DNA of 64,000 bases, from positions 186,001 to 250,000 of the forward strand of contig JAUIEJ010000003.1 in the NCBI GenBank assembly GCA_030428885.1. The letters are read 5' to 3'. Below, in pieces: positions 39,231 to 49,234 of the stretch. This stretch comes from Gemmatimonadota bacterium (lineage in GTDB: Bacteria > Gemmatimonadota > Gemmatimonadetes > Longimicrobiales > Gaopeijiaceae). Within the stretch, counting starts at the first letter, position 1, and each line of letters starts with the position of its first letter. The notes under the pieces were generated by a model that worked only from the letters and a program-made list of their open reading frames with translations, ran no database searches and was not told where the DNA came from. Both the position numbers and the translations under genes were made by a program.

Positions 39231-39624
39231 CGAGGATCTCCACGATGCGGGCCAGCAGCTTGCGGGGGCTGAACGGCTTCGTGAGGAAGTCGGCGGCTCC
39301 CAGGGCCACGGCTCGCTTGCGGTCGGCGTCCTGGCCCTTGGCGGTGAGGACCACCACCGGGAGTCCCCGGCGATGGGTCATCTCCCGGAGTCCGGCCAGG
39401 ACGTCGAGTCCCGATCGCTCCGGCATCATGAGGTCGGTGAGGACCAGGGCGTAGTCCCGAGTCGGATCCCCCAGGAGATCGAGGGCCTCGGCGCCGTCCC
39501 CCACACTCTCCACGTCGAAGCCCGAGCTCTCCAACAGCGTCTCCAGGACGCGGCGGATGTGGGGTTCGTCGTCGGCCACGAGAACGCGTCGCGGGGACGA
39601 ATCGTCACCCGGGGATTGGACCAT
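39217..39624 (-). CDS. single-domain response regulator
   Basis: RRVLVADDEPHIRRVLETLLESSG; LTDLMMPERSG; FLTKPFSPRKL; M at 39624. Confidence 0.93.
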   Translation of the reverse strand: MVQSPGDDSSPRRVLVADDEPHIRRVLETLLESSGFDVESVGDGAEALDLLGDPTRDYALVLTDLMMPERSGLDVLAGLREMTHRRGLPVVVLTAKGQDADRKRAVALGAADFLTKPFSPRKLLARIVEILDESE

Positions 39625-39715
39625 CCGATTCGCCTCCGGTTGACCTCGGATCCAACGGCGGCGGAACCTACCCCGTGGGGGGTGTAATGTCAAGGAATGA
39701 TGCGGCATATCGGGG

Positions 39716-39745
39716 TTGACACCGGAGCCGCGCCACGCCTACCCT
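39716..39745 (+). promoter_or_regulatory. candidate sigma70-type promoter
   Basis: TTGACA (39716-39721) - 18 bp - TACCCT (39740-39745) upstream of the lipoprotein-serS genes. Confidence 0.5.
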
Positions 39746-39802
39746 TTCAGGTCGCCCGAGACGGGCGCATCCGGCCCTTCGCAGCGCGAGAATCCACCGT
39801 CC

Positions 39803-40396
39803 ATGACCACGCTCTCCTCGCCCCGTTCCCGGCTCGTTCGGGCCGCCCTCGCCGCCGGCGCGGTCCTGGTGGCCGCCACCCTGGGCGCCTGCGACGACGA
39901 TCCCTTCGGGCTGAACGACTGGACGGAGGCCCCCGACACGGTCTTCCTCTATTCGCTGGCCCGTCCGGAGCTGAATCTCCCCTCGGCGTTCAACCTCAAC
40001 ACCCGGCAGCGTATCCGGGTCGAGGCCGCGGGCTCCACCGGATCGTGGGACTTCCTGGTGAACACCGACGGCGGCGGCATGGTCCTGGTGACCCCCACCG
40101 CCGTGGGGCTCGACACCCGGGCGGCCATCGCCCCCATGGACGGCGAGACGTTCGAGAGCGTCCGGACGGCCCCCGCCGACACCGCGGCCTACATCCGGGC
40201 CGAACCGGTGCCCGTGGAAGTCGGGAATCTCTACGTCGTGCGCACCAACCTGCAGCGGGGATCGTTCGGCCAGTCGTGCATCTACTACGGCAAGCTGGAG
40301 CCCCTGGAGATCGACCTCGTCCAGGGCATCTTCCGGTTCCGGTTCGACTCCAACCCCATCTGCAACAGCCGGTCCCTGGTTCCCCCGGAGAATTGA
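39803..40396 (+). CDS. hypothetical lipoprotein
   Basis: signal peptide with lipobox-like ATLGAC; upstream of serS. Confidence 0.75.
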   Translation: MTTLSSPRSRLVRAALAAGAVLVAATLGACDDDPFGLNDWTEAPDTVFLYSLARPELNLPSAFNLNTRQRIRVEAAGSTGSWDFLVNTDGGGMVLVTPTAVGLDTRAAIAPMDGETFESVRTAPADTAAYIRAEPVPVEVGNLYVVRTNLQRGSFGQSCIYYGKLEPLEIDLVQGIFRFRFDSNPICNSRSLVPPEN

Positions 40397-40399
40397 GGC

Positions 40400-41680
40400 A
40401 TGCTCGACATCCGTCGGATCCGGGAGGACCGGGACGCCGTGGTGGCGGCGCTGGGGCGCCGGGGCGAGGGGTTCGGCCCCCTGGTGGACCGGGTCCTGGA
40501 GCTGGACGCCCGACGCCGGGAGGCCCTCACCGAGGTGAACGACCTGAAGGCCCGTCGCAACGCCGTGAGCAAGGAAGTCGGGCTCTTGAAGCGCAACGGC
40601 GAGGACGCCGACGAACTCATCGCCGAAATGCGCACGGTGGGGGAACGCATCGCCCACCTGGACGGTGAGGCCGGGGTGGCCGAGGGCGCGTTGCAGGAGC
40701 TCCTCCTGGAGATCCCCAACACTCCGGCGGACGAGGTCCCGGCGGGGGGGGAGGAGTGCAACGTGGTGCTCCACGAACGGGGAGAGGTGCCCACCTTCGA
40801 CTTCACCCCCTTGCCCCACTGGGAGCTGGGAGAGTCGCTGGGGATTCTCGATCTCCCGGGGGGCGCCCGGGTGACCGGATCGGGCTTTCCGGTGCTCCGG
40901 GGAATGGGGGCCCGGCTGCAGCGGGGACTCATCTCGTTCTTCCTGGACCGCCACGTGGACGAGTACGGCCACACCGAGGTCCGGGTGCCCTACATGGTGA
41001 ACCGCGACGCCATGACGGGCACGGGGCAGTTGCCGAAGTTCGCCGAGGATTCGTACCAGGTGGAGCGGGACGACCTCTGGCTGATTCCCACCGCCGAGGT
41101 GCCCGTCACCAACCTCCATGCCGGCGCCCTCCTGGACGGCGACCGGTTGCCCGTGCTCCTCACGGCGTACTCGCCCTGCTTCCGCCGGGAGGCGGGAGCC
41201 GCCGGCAAGGACACCCGGGGGCTGCTGCGGGTGCACCAGTTCGACAAGGTGGAGCTGGTGCGCTACGAGCGGCCCGAAGACAGCCGGGCGGCGCTGGAGG
41301 CCCTCACCGCCCAGGCCGAGGGGCTGCTCGACGATCTGGGACTCCGTTGGCGGCGGGTCCTCCTGGCCGCCGGAGACCTGGGCTTCTCGGCGGCCCTGAC
41401 GTTCGACCTCGAGGTGTGGGCGCCGGGCGTGGACGCCTGGCTGGAGGTGTCGAGCTGTTCGGTGTTCACCGACTACCAGGCCCGACGCGCCGACATCCGG
41501 TTCCGACCGGCCCACGGTGAGAAGCCCGAGTTCGTCCACACCCTCAACGGATCCGCCCTGGCGCTGCCCCGCATCGTGGCGGCCCTCCTGGAGACGCACC
41601 AGCAGGCCGACGGGTCGGTGCGACTGCCCGAGGTCCTCCACCCGTACGTCGGCGCGGAGCGGATTCCGGTCCCCACGTGA
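40400..41680 (+). CDS. serS: serine--tRNA ligase
   Basis: MLDIRRIREDRDAVVAAL; class II motifs PCFRREAGAAGKDTRGLLRVHQF. Confidence 0.97.
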   Translation: MLDIRRIREDRDAVVAALGRRGEGFGPLVDRVLELDARRREALTEVNDLKARRNAVSKEVGLLKRNGEDADELIAEMRTVGERIAHLDGEAGVAEGALQELLLEIPNTPADEVPAGGEECNVVLHERGEVPTFDFTPLPHWELGESLGILDLPGGARVTGSGFPVLRGMGARLQRGLISFFLDRHVDEYGHTEVRVPYMVNRDAMTGTGQLPKFAEDSYQVERDDLWLIPTAEVPVTNLHAGALLDGDRLPVLLTAYSPCFRREAGAAGKDTRGLLRVHQFDKVELVRYERPEDSRAALEALTAQAEGLLDDLGLRWRRVLLAAGDLGFSAALTFDLEVWAPGVDAWLEVSSCSVFTDYQARRADIRFRPAHGEKPEFVHTLNGSALALPRIVAALLETHQQADGSVRLPEVLHPYVGAERIPVPT

Positions 41681-42858
41681 AGCGCGAGCGCTGGCCGCTG
41701 CTGCTGGCCACGCTCTTCCTGATCCTCCTGGGGTGGTACCTCATCTACACCCGGAGCATCGGCGCGGCACTGGAGGAAAACGCCGAGACCCTCACCGAGA
41801 TCTTCGCCGAGGTTCAGCGGGCGGTGGCCGATCCCGACCTCTCCCGCACCGACGAGGCGCTGGGCCGGCTCCAGGACCTGGTCCTGTCCACCGACATCCC
41901 CATCGTCCTCACCACCAGCCGGGACAGCGTCACCGCGGTGGAGAACCTCCCCTTCGAGGTGGACATCGAGACCCTGGAGGGGCAGGGCCGGGTGCGGGAG
42001 TACGTCCGCACCCTCGACCTGCGCAATCCGCCCATCGGCGACCCGGACAACCTCCAGATCCACTTCGGGGATCCCCCCATCGTGCGGCGTCTGGGGTGGA
42101 TCTCGTCCCTTCAGGCGGGGGGGCTCCTACTCACGGTCCTGGTGGGTCTCGCCGTGATCCGGGCGCAGCGCCGGGCGGACAACGAGCGGGCGTGGACCGC
42201 CATGGCCCGGGAGCTGGCCCACCAGCTCGGCACCCCCATCTCGTCGCTCCAGGGGTGGCTCGAGGTGCTGCGGCTGAGCCCCGACGAGCGGCCCGGGGAC
42301 CTGGGGGAGAACGAGGTGGCCGACGCCATCCGGGAGGACCTGGTCCGCCTGGAACGCATCAGTCACCGCTTCGAACTCATCGGCCGGGAGCCCGACCTGG
42401 CGCCCCTCTCCCTCCACGAGGTGGTGGGCGAGCTGGAGCGCTATCTCCAGGCGCGCCTGCCCCGGTTCGGCCGGGGGGTGGAGCTCCACGTGGACGTGCC
42501 CCGGGACATTGCGCCGGTGAAGGGCAACGCGGTGCTCCTGGCGTGGGCCCTGGAGAACGTGGTGAAGAACGCCCTGGACGCCCTGGCGGGCCGGGACGGC
42601 GAGATCGACATCCGGGCGTTCGAGGGCGAGCGGGACTGGATCCACCTCCAGATCCGGGACACGGGTCCAGGGGTCGATCCCGAGGTGCGGGACAAACTCT
42701 TCGAGCCCGGCGTCACCACGAAGTCCGGCGGGTGGGGCGTGGGGCTGGCCCTGTCGCGGCGCATCGTGGAAGGGGTCCATCGGGGGCGCATCGAGCTCTT
42801 GGACGAGCGCCCCTGGGGGGCGACCTTTGAGATTCGTCTGCCCCGGGTCCCCGCCTGA
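41677..42858 (+). CDS. sensor histidine kinase with HQLGTP-type H-box
   Basis: MARELAHQLGTPISSLQGWLEVL; N box ENVVKNALDAL; G boxes; ATGA-type overlap with serS. Confidence 0.92.
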   Translation: MKRERWPLLLATLFLILLGWYLIYTRSIGAALEENAETLTEIFAEVQRAVADPDLSRTDEALGRLQDLVLSTDIPIVLTTSRDSVTAVENLPFEVDIETLEGQGRVREYVRTLDLRNPPIGDPDNLQIHFGDPPIVRRLGWISSLQAGGLLLTVLVGLAVIRAQRRADNERAWTAMARELAHQLGTPISSLQGWLEVLRLSPDERPGDLGENEVADAIREDLVRLERISHRFELIGREPDLAPLSLHEVVGELERYLQARLPRFGRGVELHVDVPRDIAPVKGNAVLLAWALENVVKNALDALAGRDGEIDIRAFEGERDWIHLQIRDTGPGVDPEVRDKLFEPGVTTKSGGWGVGLALSRRIVEGVHRGRIELLDERPWGATFEIRLPRVPA

Positions 42859-42908
42859 CCCCGGCGCGGGCCTTCGATCGCCCCGATCCCGCAGCTCGCC
42901 TCTCCGTC

Positions 42909-45197
42909 GTGCCCCAGCCTCCCGTCTCCGACGCCCTCGACAGCCTCAATCCCGAACAGCGACTCGCCGTCGAGCACTTCGAGGGCCCGGCCCTCGTCCT
43001 GGCCGGCGCCGGGTCGGGGAAGACCCGGGTCCTGACCACCCGGGTGGCCCACCTGGTCCACCACCACGGGGTGCCGCCGGATCGGATCCTGGCCGTGACC
43101 TTCACCAACAAGGCCGCCGGCGAGATGCGGGAACGCATCGGGCGGCTCCTGGGCGGCGAACCCCGGGGCATGTGGGTGGGGACGTTCCACGCCCTGGGCG
43201 CCCGCATGCTCCGGCGCCACGCGCCCCTCCTGGGGTGGGACCGGGCCTTCACCATCTTTGACGCCGAGCAGTCGCTGCGGCAGGTGAAGCGCACCCTGGA
43301 GTCGTTGGACGTCGATCCCAAGCGCTACAACCCCAAGGCGGTCCGGGCCATGATGTCCGGCGCCAAGAACCAGCTCGTCTCGCCGGCCCGCTTCCGGGAG
43401 GATCACGAGGAGGGCTTCGACCTCTTTGCCCGGACCGTGGCCCGGGTCTACCCGGCCTACCAGGCGGCGCTGAAGGAACAGAACGCCTTCGATTTCGACG
43501 ACCTCCTGGTGAAGCCCGTGGAATTGCTCCAGAACCACACCGAGGTGGGGGACCAGTACCGCAACCGCTTCGCCTTCGTCCTGGTGGACGAGTACCAGGA
43601 CACCAACCACGCCCAGTTCCGGTTCCTCCAGCTCGTGGCCGAGGGGCACGGCAACCTCATGGTGGTGGGGGACGACGACCAGTCCATCTACGGATGGCGG
43701 GGGGCGGACCTCCGCAACATCCTGGACTTCGAGTCGACCTGGCCGGGAGCCACCGTGGTGCGCCTCGAGCAGAACTACCGCTCCACGGCGGTGATCCTCG
43801 AGGCCGCCAACGAGGTCATCGCCCAGAACGTGCAGCGGAAGGGCAAGACGCTGCGGACCGACCGGGTAGGGGGCGAGAGGATCACCCGGGTGGAGTGCTT
43901 CGACGAAAACGACGAAGCCGCCGTGGTGGTGGACGAGATCGCCAAGCGGTACGAGGAGGGTCCGGCCCTCCACAACTACCGGGACTTCGCCATTCTCTAC
44001 CGTACCAACGCCCAGTCCCGGGCCCTGGAAGACGCCTTTCGCCGCAAGGGGGTGCCCTATCAGATCGTGGGGGGGGTGCGCTTCTACGAGCGGCGGGAGA
44101 TCCAGGACGTCATGGGGTACCTGCGCCTCCTCTCCAACCCCCTGGACGAGGACGCCTTCCACCGGGTGGTGAACTACCCCCGGCGGGGCATCGGGGGCAC
44201 CTCGGTGAAGCGACTGCAGGAAGCGGCCTCCGCCGAGGGTCTGGGACTCCTGGAAGCCGCCGCCCGGGCCACGTCCCTCGACGGCGTGCCCACGGGAGGG
44301 GCCCGGGCGCTGGAGGCCTTCGCCCGCCTCGTGTCCACCTGGTCGGCCCGGGCGGCCACCGTCCGCGTGGGGCCGCTCCTGGAGGAGCTGGTGGAGGAAC
44401 TGGATCTCTACCGGCACCTGGAGGACGAAGGGCCCGAAGGAGAGGATCGTATCGACAACGTACGGGAGCTCATCGCCGGGGCCCTGGACTTCGATGCCGA
44501 ACTCCTGGACGAGCTCGATCCCGACGAGATCGACGCCTTCAGCGAACTCGACCTCTTCCTGCAACGGGTGGCCCTGGTGGCCGACGTGGACCGCCTGGAC
44601 GCCGACGCCGACACCGTCACCCTCATGACCCTCCACAACGCCAAGGGGCTCGAGTTTCCCATGGTGTTCATCACGGGACTCGAGGACGGGCTCTTCCCCC
44701 TCTCCCGGGCCTACGACGAACCGGCGGAGATGGAAGAGGAGCGACGGCTCTTCTACGTGGGGATCACCCGGGCCCGGGACGTCCTCCAGCTCTGCCACGC
44801 CCGGCAACGGCGCCGGGCCGGCGAGTTCATGTACGGGCGGCTGTCGCCCTTCGTGGAGGCCGTGCCCGAGGACCTCCTCCTCTCCCGTCTCTCCCGGCGC
44901 CTGGACTCGTCGGGCCACCGCTCGAGCACGCCGCACCGCCGCCGGCGACCCCGTTTCGACGCCGACGACGGCGGCGGGTACGTCTCCGACGACACCTTCG
45001 ACACCTCGTCGTACAACCAGGACTCGCCCCGGTACGTGAAGGGAGAGCGGGTGCTCCACGACACCTTCGGCTCGGGCACCGTCAAGGAGGTCACGGGCTT
45101 CGGCAAGGACACCAAGGTGACGGTGGACTTCGACGACGTGGGGCGGAAGCGCCTGCTGGTCCGCTACGCCAACCTGGAGAAGGACTGGACTCTCTGA
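42909..45197 (+). CDS. UvrD/PcrA-type DNA helicase
   Basis: LNPEQRLAVEHFEGPALVLAGAGSGKTRVLTTRVAHLV; VDEYQDTNHAQF; C-terminal PcrA-like domain. Confidence 0.96.
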   Translation: MPQPPVSDALDSLNPEQRLAVEHFEGPALVLAGAGSGKTRVLTTRVAHLVHHHGVPPDRILAVTFTNKAAGEMRERIGRLLGGEPRGMWVGTFHALGARMLRRHAPLLGWDRAFTIFDAEQSLRQVKRTLESLDVDPKRYNPKAVRAMMSGAKNQLVSPARFREDHEEGFDLFARTVARVYPAYQAALKEQNAFDFDDLLVKPVELLQNHTEVGDQYRNRFAFVLVDEYQDTNHAQFRFLQLVAEGHGNLMVVGDDDQSIYGWRGADLRNILDFESTWPGATVVRLEQNYRSTAVILEAANEVIAQNVQRKGKTLRTDRVGGERITRVECFDENDEAAVVVDEIAKRYEEGPALHNYRDFAILYRTNAQSRALEDAFRRKGVPYQIVGGVRFYERREIQDVMGYLRLLSNPLDEDAFHRVVNYPRRGIGGTSVKRLQEAASAEGLGLLEAAARATSLDGVPTGGARALEAFARLVSTWSARAATVRVGPLLEELVEELDLYRHLEDEGPEGEDRIDNVRELIAGALDFDAELLDELDPDEIDAFSELDLFLQRVALVADVDRLDADADTVTLMTLHNAKGLEFPMVFITGLEDGLFPLSRAYDEPAEMEEERRLFYVGITRARDVLQLCHARQRRRAGEFMYGRLSPFVEAVPEDLLLSRLSRRLDSSGHRSSTPHRRRRPRFDADDGGGYVSDDTFDTSSYNQDSPRYVKGERVLHDTFGSGTVKEVTGFGKDTKVTVDFDDVGRKRLLVRYANLEKDWTL

Positions 45198-45206
45198 GAC
45201 GGGGCG

Positions 45207-46163
45207 TCAGGGGGCGACGGAACCGGAACCGTCGTCGGGGTCGGGCGGCGCCAGGGAATCCCCGGGGAGGGGCGGGGCGTCGATGCGGGGCCACCAGCGG
45301 AGTTCGGCGTCGGGCAGGGGGAAGAAGTCGTCGGCCACGTCCTCCAGGATCGTGACGTCGGCCGCTCCCCCCCGGGCCATGGCCCGGCGACGCACCTTCT
45401 TGGCGAGCCTCAGGTTGAGGTCGCCCACCGGATCGAGGCGGGCCGGTTCGGACCGGTGCCGGTGCACCAGGTAGTCCACGATGGCGTCGAAGGCCAGGGC
45501 CCGGTACCGGTCCACCAGGGGATTGGGAATGTCGTAGCGGGACTTTCTCAGGATCTGGTCGAAGACCTGGCGCCAGCGTTCGTCGCCCTGGAGCCGGATC
45601 ATGCCCTGGAAGATCCGGCGGTTGGTGCGGAAGCTGAAGATCGTGGCCGACAGCACCTTGTCGAAGAGGGCGTCGGCCGCATCGTGGTCGTGGTCTTCCA
45701 CCAGGCGCCGGGCTCGGCCCAGCCAGTCCTCGCCCATGTGCATGTCCATGCGGTGCTCCCAGTACGTGTGTCCCACCGACGCCGTGGTGGCCGTCAGGAG
45801 GAGCTGCCGGGGCACGTAGAGGTTGTGGGCCACGGTGTCGGCGGCGAGGTGGGCCAGATAGCCGTAGCCCACGGCCTGGAGCGACTCGTCGTCGGCGGCG
45901 TCCAGGATCTCCTCGCCCACGTGCCAGTTGTGGCAGTGACGGCCCTCGGGCACGTACTTCTTGGCGAAGGAGATGTCGGCGGCCACCGAGCCGTAGAGGA
46001 ACGGCACGGGATGCCGTTCCAATACGGCCCGCACCGCCGGCGGAAGGAGGTGGAGGGCGCCCAGGACCAGTTCCCCAAGGGCCACGTGGGTGCCCGGGCC
46101 CCAGGCGGCCAGGGGTTCGGGGATCAGGAGCCAGATCCCCACGACCACCAGCACCGGGATCAT
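45207..46163 (-). CDS. zinc-dependent phospholipase C family protein
   Basis: AWGPGTHVALGE...FLYGSVAADISFAKKY...HNWHVGEEIL...YGYLAHLAADTVAHN metal-binding pattern. Confidence 0.82.
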   Translation of the reverse strand: MIPVLVVVGIWLLIPEPLAAWGPGTHVALGELVLGALHLLPPAVRAVLERHPVPFLYGSVAADISFAKKYVPEGRHCHNWHVGEEILDAADDESLQAVGYGYLAHLAADTVAHNLYVPRQLLLTATTASVGHTYWEHRMDMHMGEDWLGRARRLVEDHDHDAADALFDKVLSATIFSFRTNRRIFQGMIRLQGDERWRQVFDQILRKSRYDIPNPLVDRYRALAFDAIVDYLVHRHRSEPARLDPVGDLNLRLAKKVRRRAMARGGAADVTILEDVADDFFPLPDAELRWWPRIDAPPLPGDSLAPPDPDDGSGSVAP

Positions 46164-46170
46164 CCGGTGA

Positions 46171-46674
46171 TCACGCCTCGTCGTCCGGGGGCGAAGCGGT
46201 GGGGGCGGGGGAGCGGGAGCGGCCGGGGGCCACCAGGGTCCGGGCTCCCTCCCGGACCCCCCGGGCCGTGGACGCGGTGTCGATGAAGACGTCCTCGGCT
46301 TCGCCCTGGACGACCTGCATGAGGGCGTTGAATTCCTCGATGCGGGTCTCCATGTGGTCCGACGCCTGCTTCAGTCGATCCGACAGGGCGCGGATGGACC
46401 GGTGCAGTCCTTCCACGTCGGTGCGGAGGGTGGCCGAGATGAACTCCACGTTGGCCGCCACCGACTTGCCGCGCTCCAGGAGCGGATCGGCCTTCCGGCT
46501 CGCTTCCCGCCCGATGCGGGTCACGGACCGGGAGGTGCGGAGCAGGAGGACGAGGGCCACGAGCGCCGTCACCACCACGGCGGCGGCCACGACGATGAGC
46601 GCCCAATCGGCCGCCACGGAAAGGGGGTCCCGGGGGGCGGCGATCCACACGGTGTCGGGGGCCTGGAGCAACAT
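46171..46674 (-). CDS. DUF948-like TM/coiled-coil protein
   Basis: N-terminal TM followed by coiled-coil; alternative GTG start at 46734 overlaps antiporter stop. Confidence 0.7.
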   Translation of the reverse strand: MLLQAPDTVWIAAPRDPLSVAADWALIVVAAAVVVTALVALVLLLRTSRSVTRIGREASRKADPLLERGKSVAANVEFISATLRTDVEGLHRSIRALSDRLKQASDHMETRIEEFNALMQVVQGEAEDVFIDTASTARGVREGARTLVAPGRSRSPAPTASPPDDEA

Positions 46675-46730
46675 GATGGAAAGGTATCGAACCCCGGGGG
46701 ACCCCGAAACGCCCCGTCCCGCCCCCGGGC

Positions 46731-48104
46731 TCACGGTTCGAGGGGGGCCTCGGGTGCCTCGGGGCCGTCGGGAGAGGCGTCGGCCTCGGCGGGGACGGGA
46801 CTGGCCGGGGCATGCCTTCGAATGGCCTCGGCCTCGGCCTTGCGGTCGTCCCCCTGCTCCAGCGCCTTCTCCACGGCCCGGGTGATCTCACCGGCTCGGC
46901 GGAGCACCTGGTGGGTGAGCACGGGCCCCGTGAGTTCCGACAGCACCACGCCCACCACGATGACGGCGAAGAGGAGGTCCACCGCGGGGTGCCCGTAGAC
47001 CTCGAGGCCGGCCCCGCCCAGGATCAGGATCAGGGAGAGGGCCATGGCCAGGGAGATCCCGCCCTGGGGCAGGAGGCCCAGGCCCAGGCGCCGGGGCGCC
47101 TGGAAGGGAAGGGGGACCCAGCGGACCAGCACGGCGTTGCCCACCACCTTCCCCAGGGCCCGGACCAGGAAGTACGCCACCCCCAGGGGGAGCACCCACC
47201 AGGTGGTGAAGCGCACCTGGGCCCCCGCCAGGATGAGGAGCACCACGTAGATGGGTTTCTCCCATTGCTGGAGGGCCTTGTAGATCCGCCCCCGGTCCCG
47301 GGAGAAGTTGGCCACCACGGCCCCCATGACCGTGGCCGCCACCAGCGGGGAGAGCTGGAGTTGGAGCGCGGCGCCCCCCACCAGGGCGGAGATCCCCAGG
47401 AGGTACAGCACCAGTTCCTCCCGCCCGGGCCGGAGGCGCATGAGCCAGAGGAAGAGGATCCCGCACACCACGCCCAGGGCCAGGTCGGCGGCGGACCAGA
47501 ACGCCATGCCTCCCACTTCGAAGCCGGCCATGACCGGGGTGCGGTGGAGCCAGCCGTACGTGAACTGGAGGGCCAGGAGCCCCACCACGGCGTCCAGGGA
47601 GGCCACGAAGAAGAGGAACTGCCGCACCTGCCCCCGGACCAGGAAGTTGCTCGAGACCATGGCGATTCCCGCCGGGCTCGACACCGCCGCCGTGGCGGCG
47701 GCGGCCAGGAGGAGGGCCTGGAGTTCGACCCCCGACAGGCCCGCTCCCCGGGTGGCGGCCAGTCCCACGCCGAAGAAGACGGCGAAGGTCAGGACCGCCT
47801 GCCCCATGGCCACCAGATGGAAGCTCGGGGGGAACTGGCGCAGGGTCTCCCGGTCCAACTGGAGCCCGAAGAGGAGTCCCACCCACCCCAATCCGAGTCC
47901 CAGGAGCGGGTAGAGCTGGGTGAGGGCCTCGGCCGACAGGAACGCCAGCGCCCCGGGCCCCAGGAGCACGCCCAGGAACAGGAAATGGGTGCCCGTGCGG
48001 AAGAGCAGCCGAGGGCCCGCCGGCACCCGTTCGGTGGAGAACGAGAACCGGGCTCCCAGCAGGGCCAGGAGGATCAGGACGAGGGTTGCGACGAGGGGAT
48101 CCAC
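46731..48104 (-). CDS. cation:proton antiporter (CPA2-like)
   Basis: 457 aa, ~12 TM, Na_H_exchanger-like. Confidence 0.88.
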   Translation of the reverse strand: MDPLVATLVLILLALLGARFSFSTERVPAGPRLLFRTGTHFLFLGVLLGPGALAFLSAEALTQLYPLLGLGLGWVGLLFGLQLDRETLRQFPPSFHLVAMGQAVLTFAVFFGVGLAATRGAGLSGVELQALLLAAAATAAVSSPAGIAMVSSNFLVRGQVRQFLFFVASLDAVVGLLALQFTYGWLHRTPVMAGFEVGGMAFWSAADLALGVVCGILFLWLMRLRPGREELVLYLLGISALVGGAALQLQLSPLVAATVMGAVVANFSRDRGRIYKALQQWEKPIYVVLLILAGAQVRFTTWWVLPLGVAYFLVRALGKVVGNAVLVRWVPLPFQAPRRLGLGLLPQGGISLAMALSLILILGGAGLEVYGHPAVDLLFAVIVVGVVLSELTGPVLTHQVLRRAGEITRAVEKALEQGDDRKAEAEAIRRHAPASPVPAEADASPDGPEAPEAPLEP

Positions 48105-48134
48105 GGAGGCTGGAGGGAGGACGAGGGCGGCGGG

Positions 48135-48491
48135 TCAGGCCGGCCCGGCGTCCTCTCCGAGCTCGGGAGCCAGCCCCACGACCCGCCCCACGGGGAGGGA
48201 GAAGGCGATGCCCGTGGCCGGGGCGTCGAGATTGCCGCAGACGTCCTGGAGGAGGGCGAAGACCGGGTCGAGCTTGTCGTCCGACACCACCGAGAAGATG
48301 GTGCGGTTCTGGGGACGGGAGCCCGTGAGGAGCGTCTGGAGGCCCGCGAAGATGGGGATGTCGTGGGACAGCAGGCGGCCCATGCCCTCGGACGAGACGA
48401 TGGTCGCCCCGGTGATGCCGAGTTCCAGGAATCCCGAGAGGATCTCGTCGATCTTCTCCGGGTCGTTGATGACCGCGATGAGCATCTGCAT
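48135..48491 (-). CDS. PII-like signalling protein
   Basis: [39 protein letters not shown]..., ferredoxin-like PII N-terminus. Confidence 0.75.
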   Translation of the reverse strand: MQMLIAVINDPEKIDEILSGFLELGITGATIVSSEGMGRLLSHDIPIFAGLQTLLTGSRPQNRTIFSVVSDDKLDPVFALLQDVCGNLDAPATGIAFSLPVGRVVGLAPELGEDAGPA

Positions 48492-48499
48492 GGCGGCCC

Positions 48500-48964
48500 T
48501 CAGACGTGCTGCTCGTCGATGCGGCGGATCACCGCCACGGCGGTGTCGCCGTCGCCCGCCCCGGTGAGTTCGTCGACGAAGCCCGGGTGGCGCACGAGGC
48601 GACAGATGCGGGCCAGGAGCTTGATGTGTTCGCCCTCCCGTCCCGGAGGGGAGAGCAGGACGAAGAAGACCCGTACGGGGTCGGTGTCCTCGGGTCCGAA
48701 CTGCACGGCGTCGGGGGCGAGGGCCACCATGAGCACCGGTCGCTCCAGCCCCTGGATGGTGGCGTGGGGCAGGGCCATGCCGTGGCCCATGGCCGTGGTG
48801 TGGGCCGCCTCCCGGGCGATGAGGGCCTCGGCCACACCGTCCCGGTCGGGCACCACACCGGCGGCCGAGAGATGGTCGGCGAGGCGGTCCACGACCCCCT
48901 GGAGGTCATGGGCCGCGAGGTCGGGAAGGACGAGGTCGGCCCGGAGGTACTCGTTGAGACGCAT
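48500..48964 (-). CDS. PTS EIIA domain protein (fructose/nitrogen type)
   Basis: [33 protein letters not shown] with conserved active-site His. Confidence 0.88.
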   Translation of the reverse strand: MRLNEYLRADLVLPDLAAHDLQGVVDRLADHLSAAGVVPDRDGVAEALIAREAAHTTAMGHGMALPHATIQGLERPVLMVALAPDAVQFGPEDTDPVRVFFVLLSPPGREGEHIKLLARICRLVRHPGFVDELTGAGDGDTAVAVIRRIDEQHV

Positions 48965-49155
48965 GGTGCTCGGAGAGGGGGCGAGGCCCCCGGGTCTACG
49001 GTGGCCGGGGAGGCCCGACCGGGGGGCGGTTTCCGGGAGGGAACGACCCGGCGCGCGTTGGATCGTAGGCGAGGCCGCGCGGGGGTGTCAAGCATGCCGA
49101 GGGAGGGCGGACCGGGCCCGGCACGAAGCGTGCATTCGGGTGGTGTCGGGTCGCC

Positions 49156-49184
49156 TTGCCCGCGCCCCGCACCCGGTCTACCGT
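49156..49184 (+). promoter_or_regulatory. candidate promoter of murA
   Basis: TTGCCC - 17 bp - TACCGT. Confidence 0.45.
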
Positions 49185-49234
49185 CCAGGCGCGTTCCTCG
49201 AGACGCCTCCCCCTCCTCCCGTCGGTCCATCGCC

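Noticed and set aside
45217-45236. CGACGG-N8-CCGTCG hairpin near the helicase stop as a terminator
   Set aside because: Short stem without a T-tract inside minus-strand coding sequence; too weak to call.
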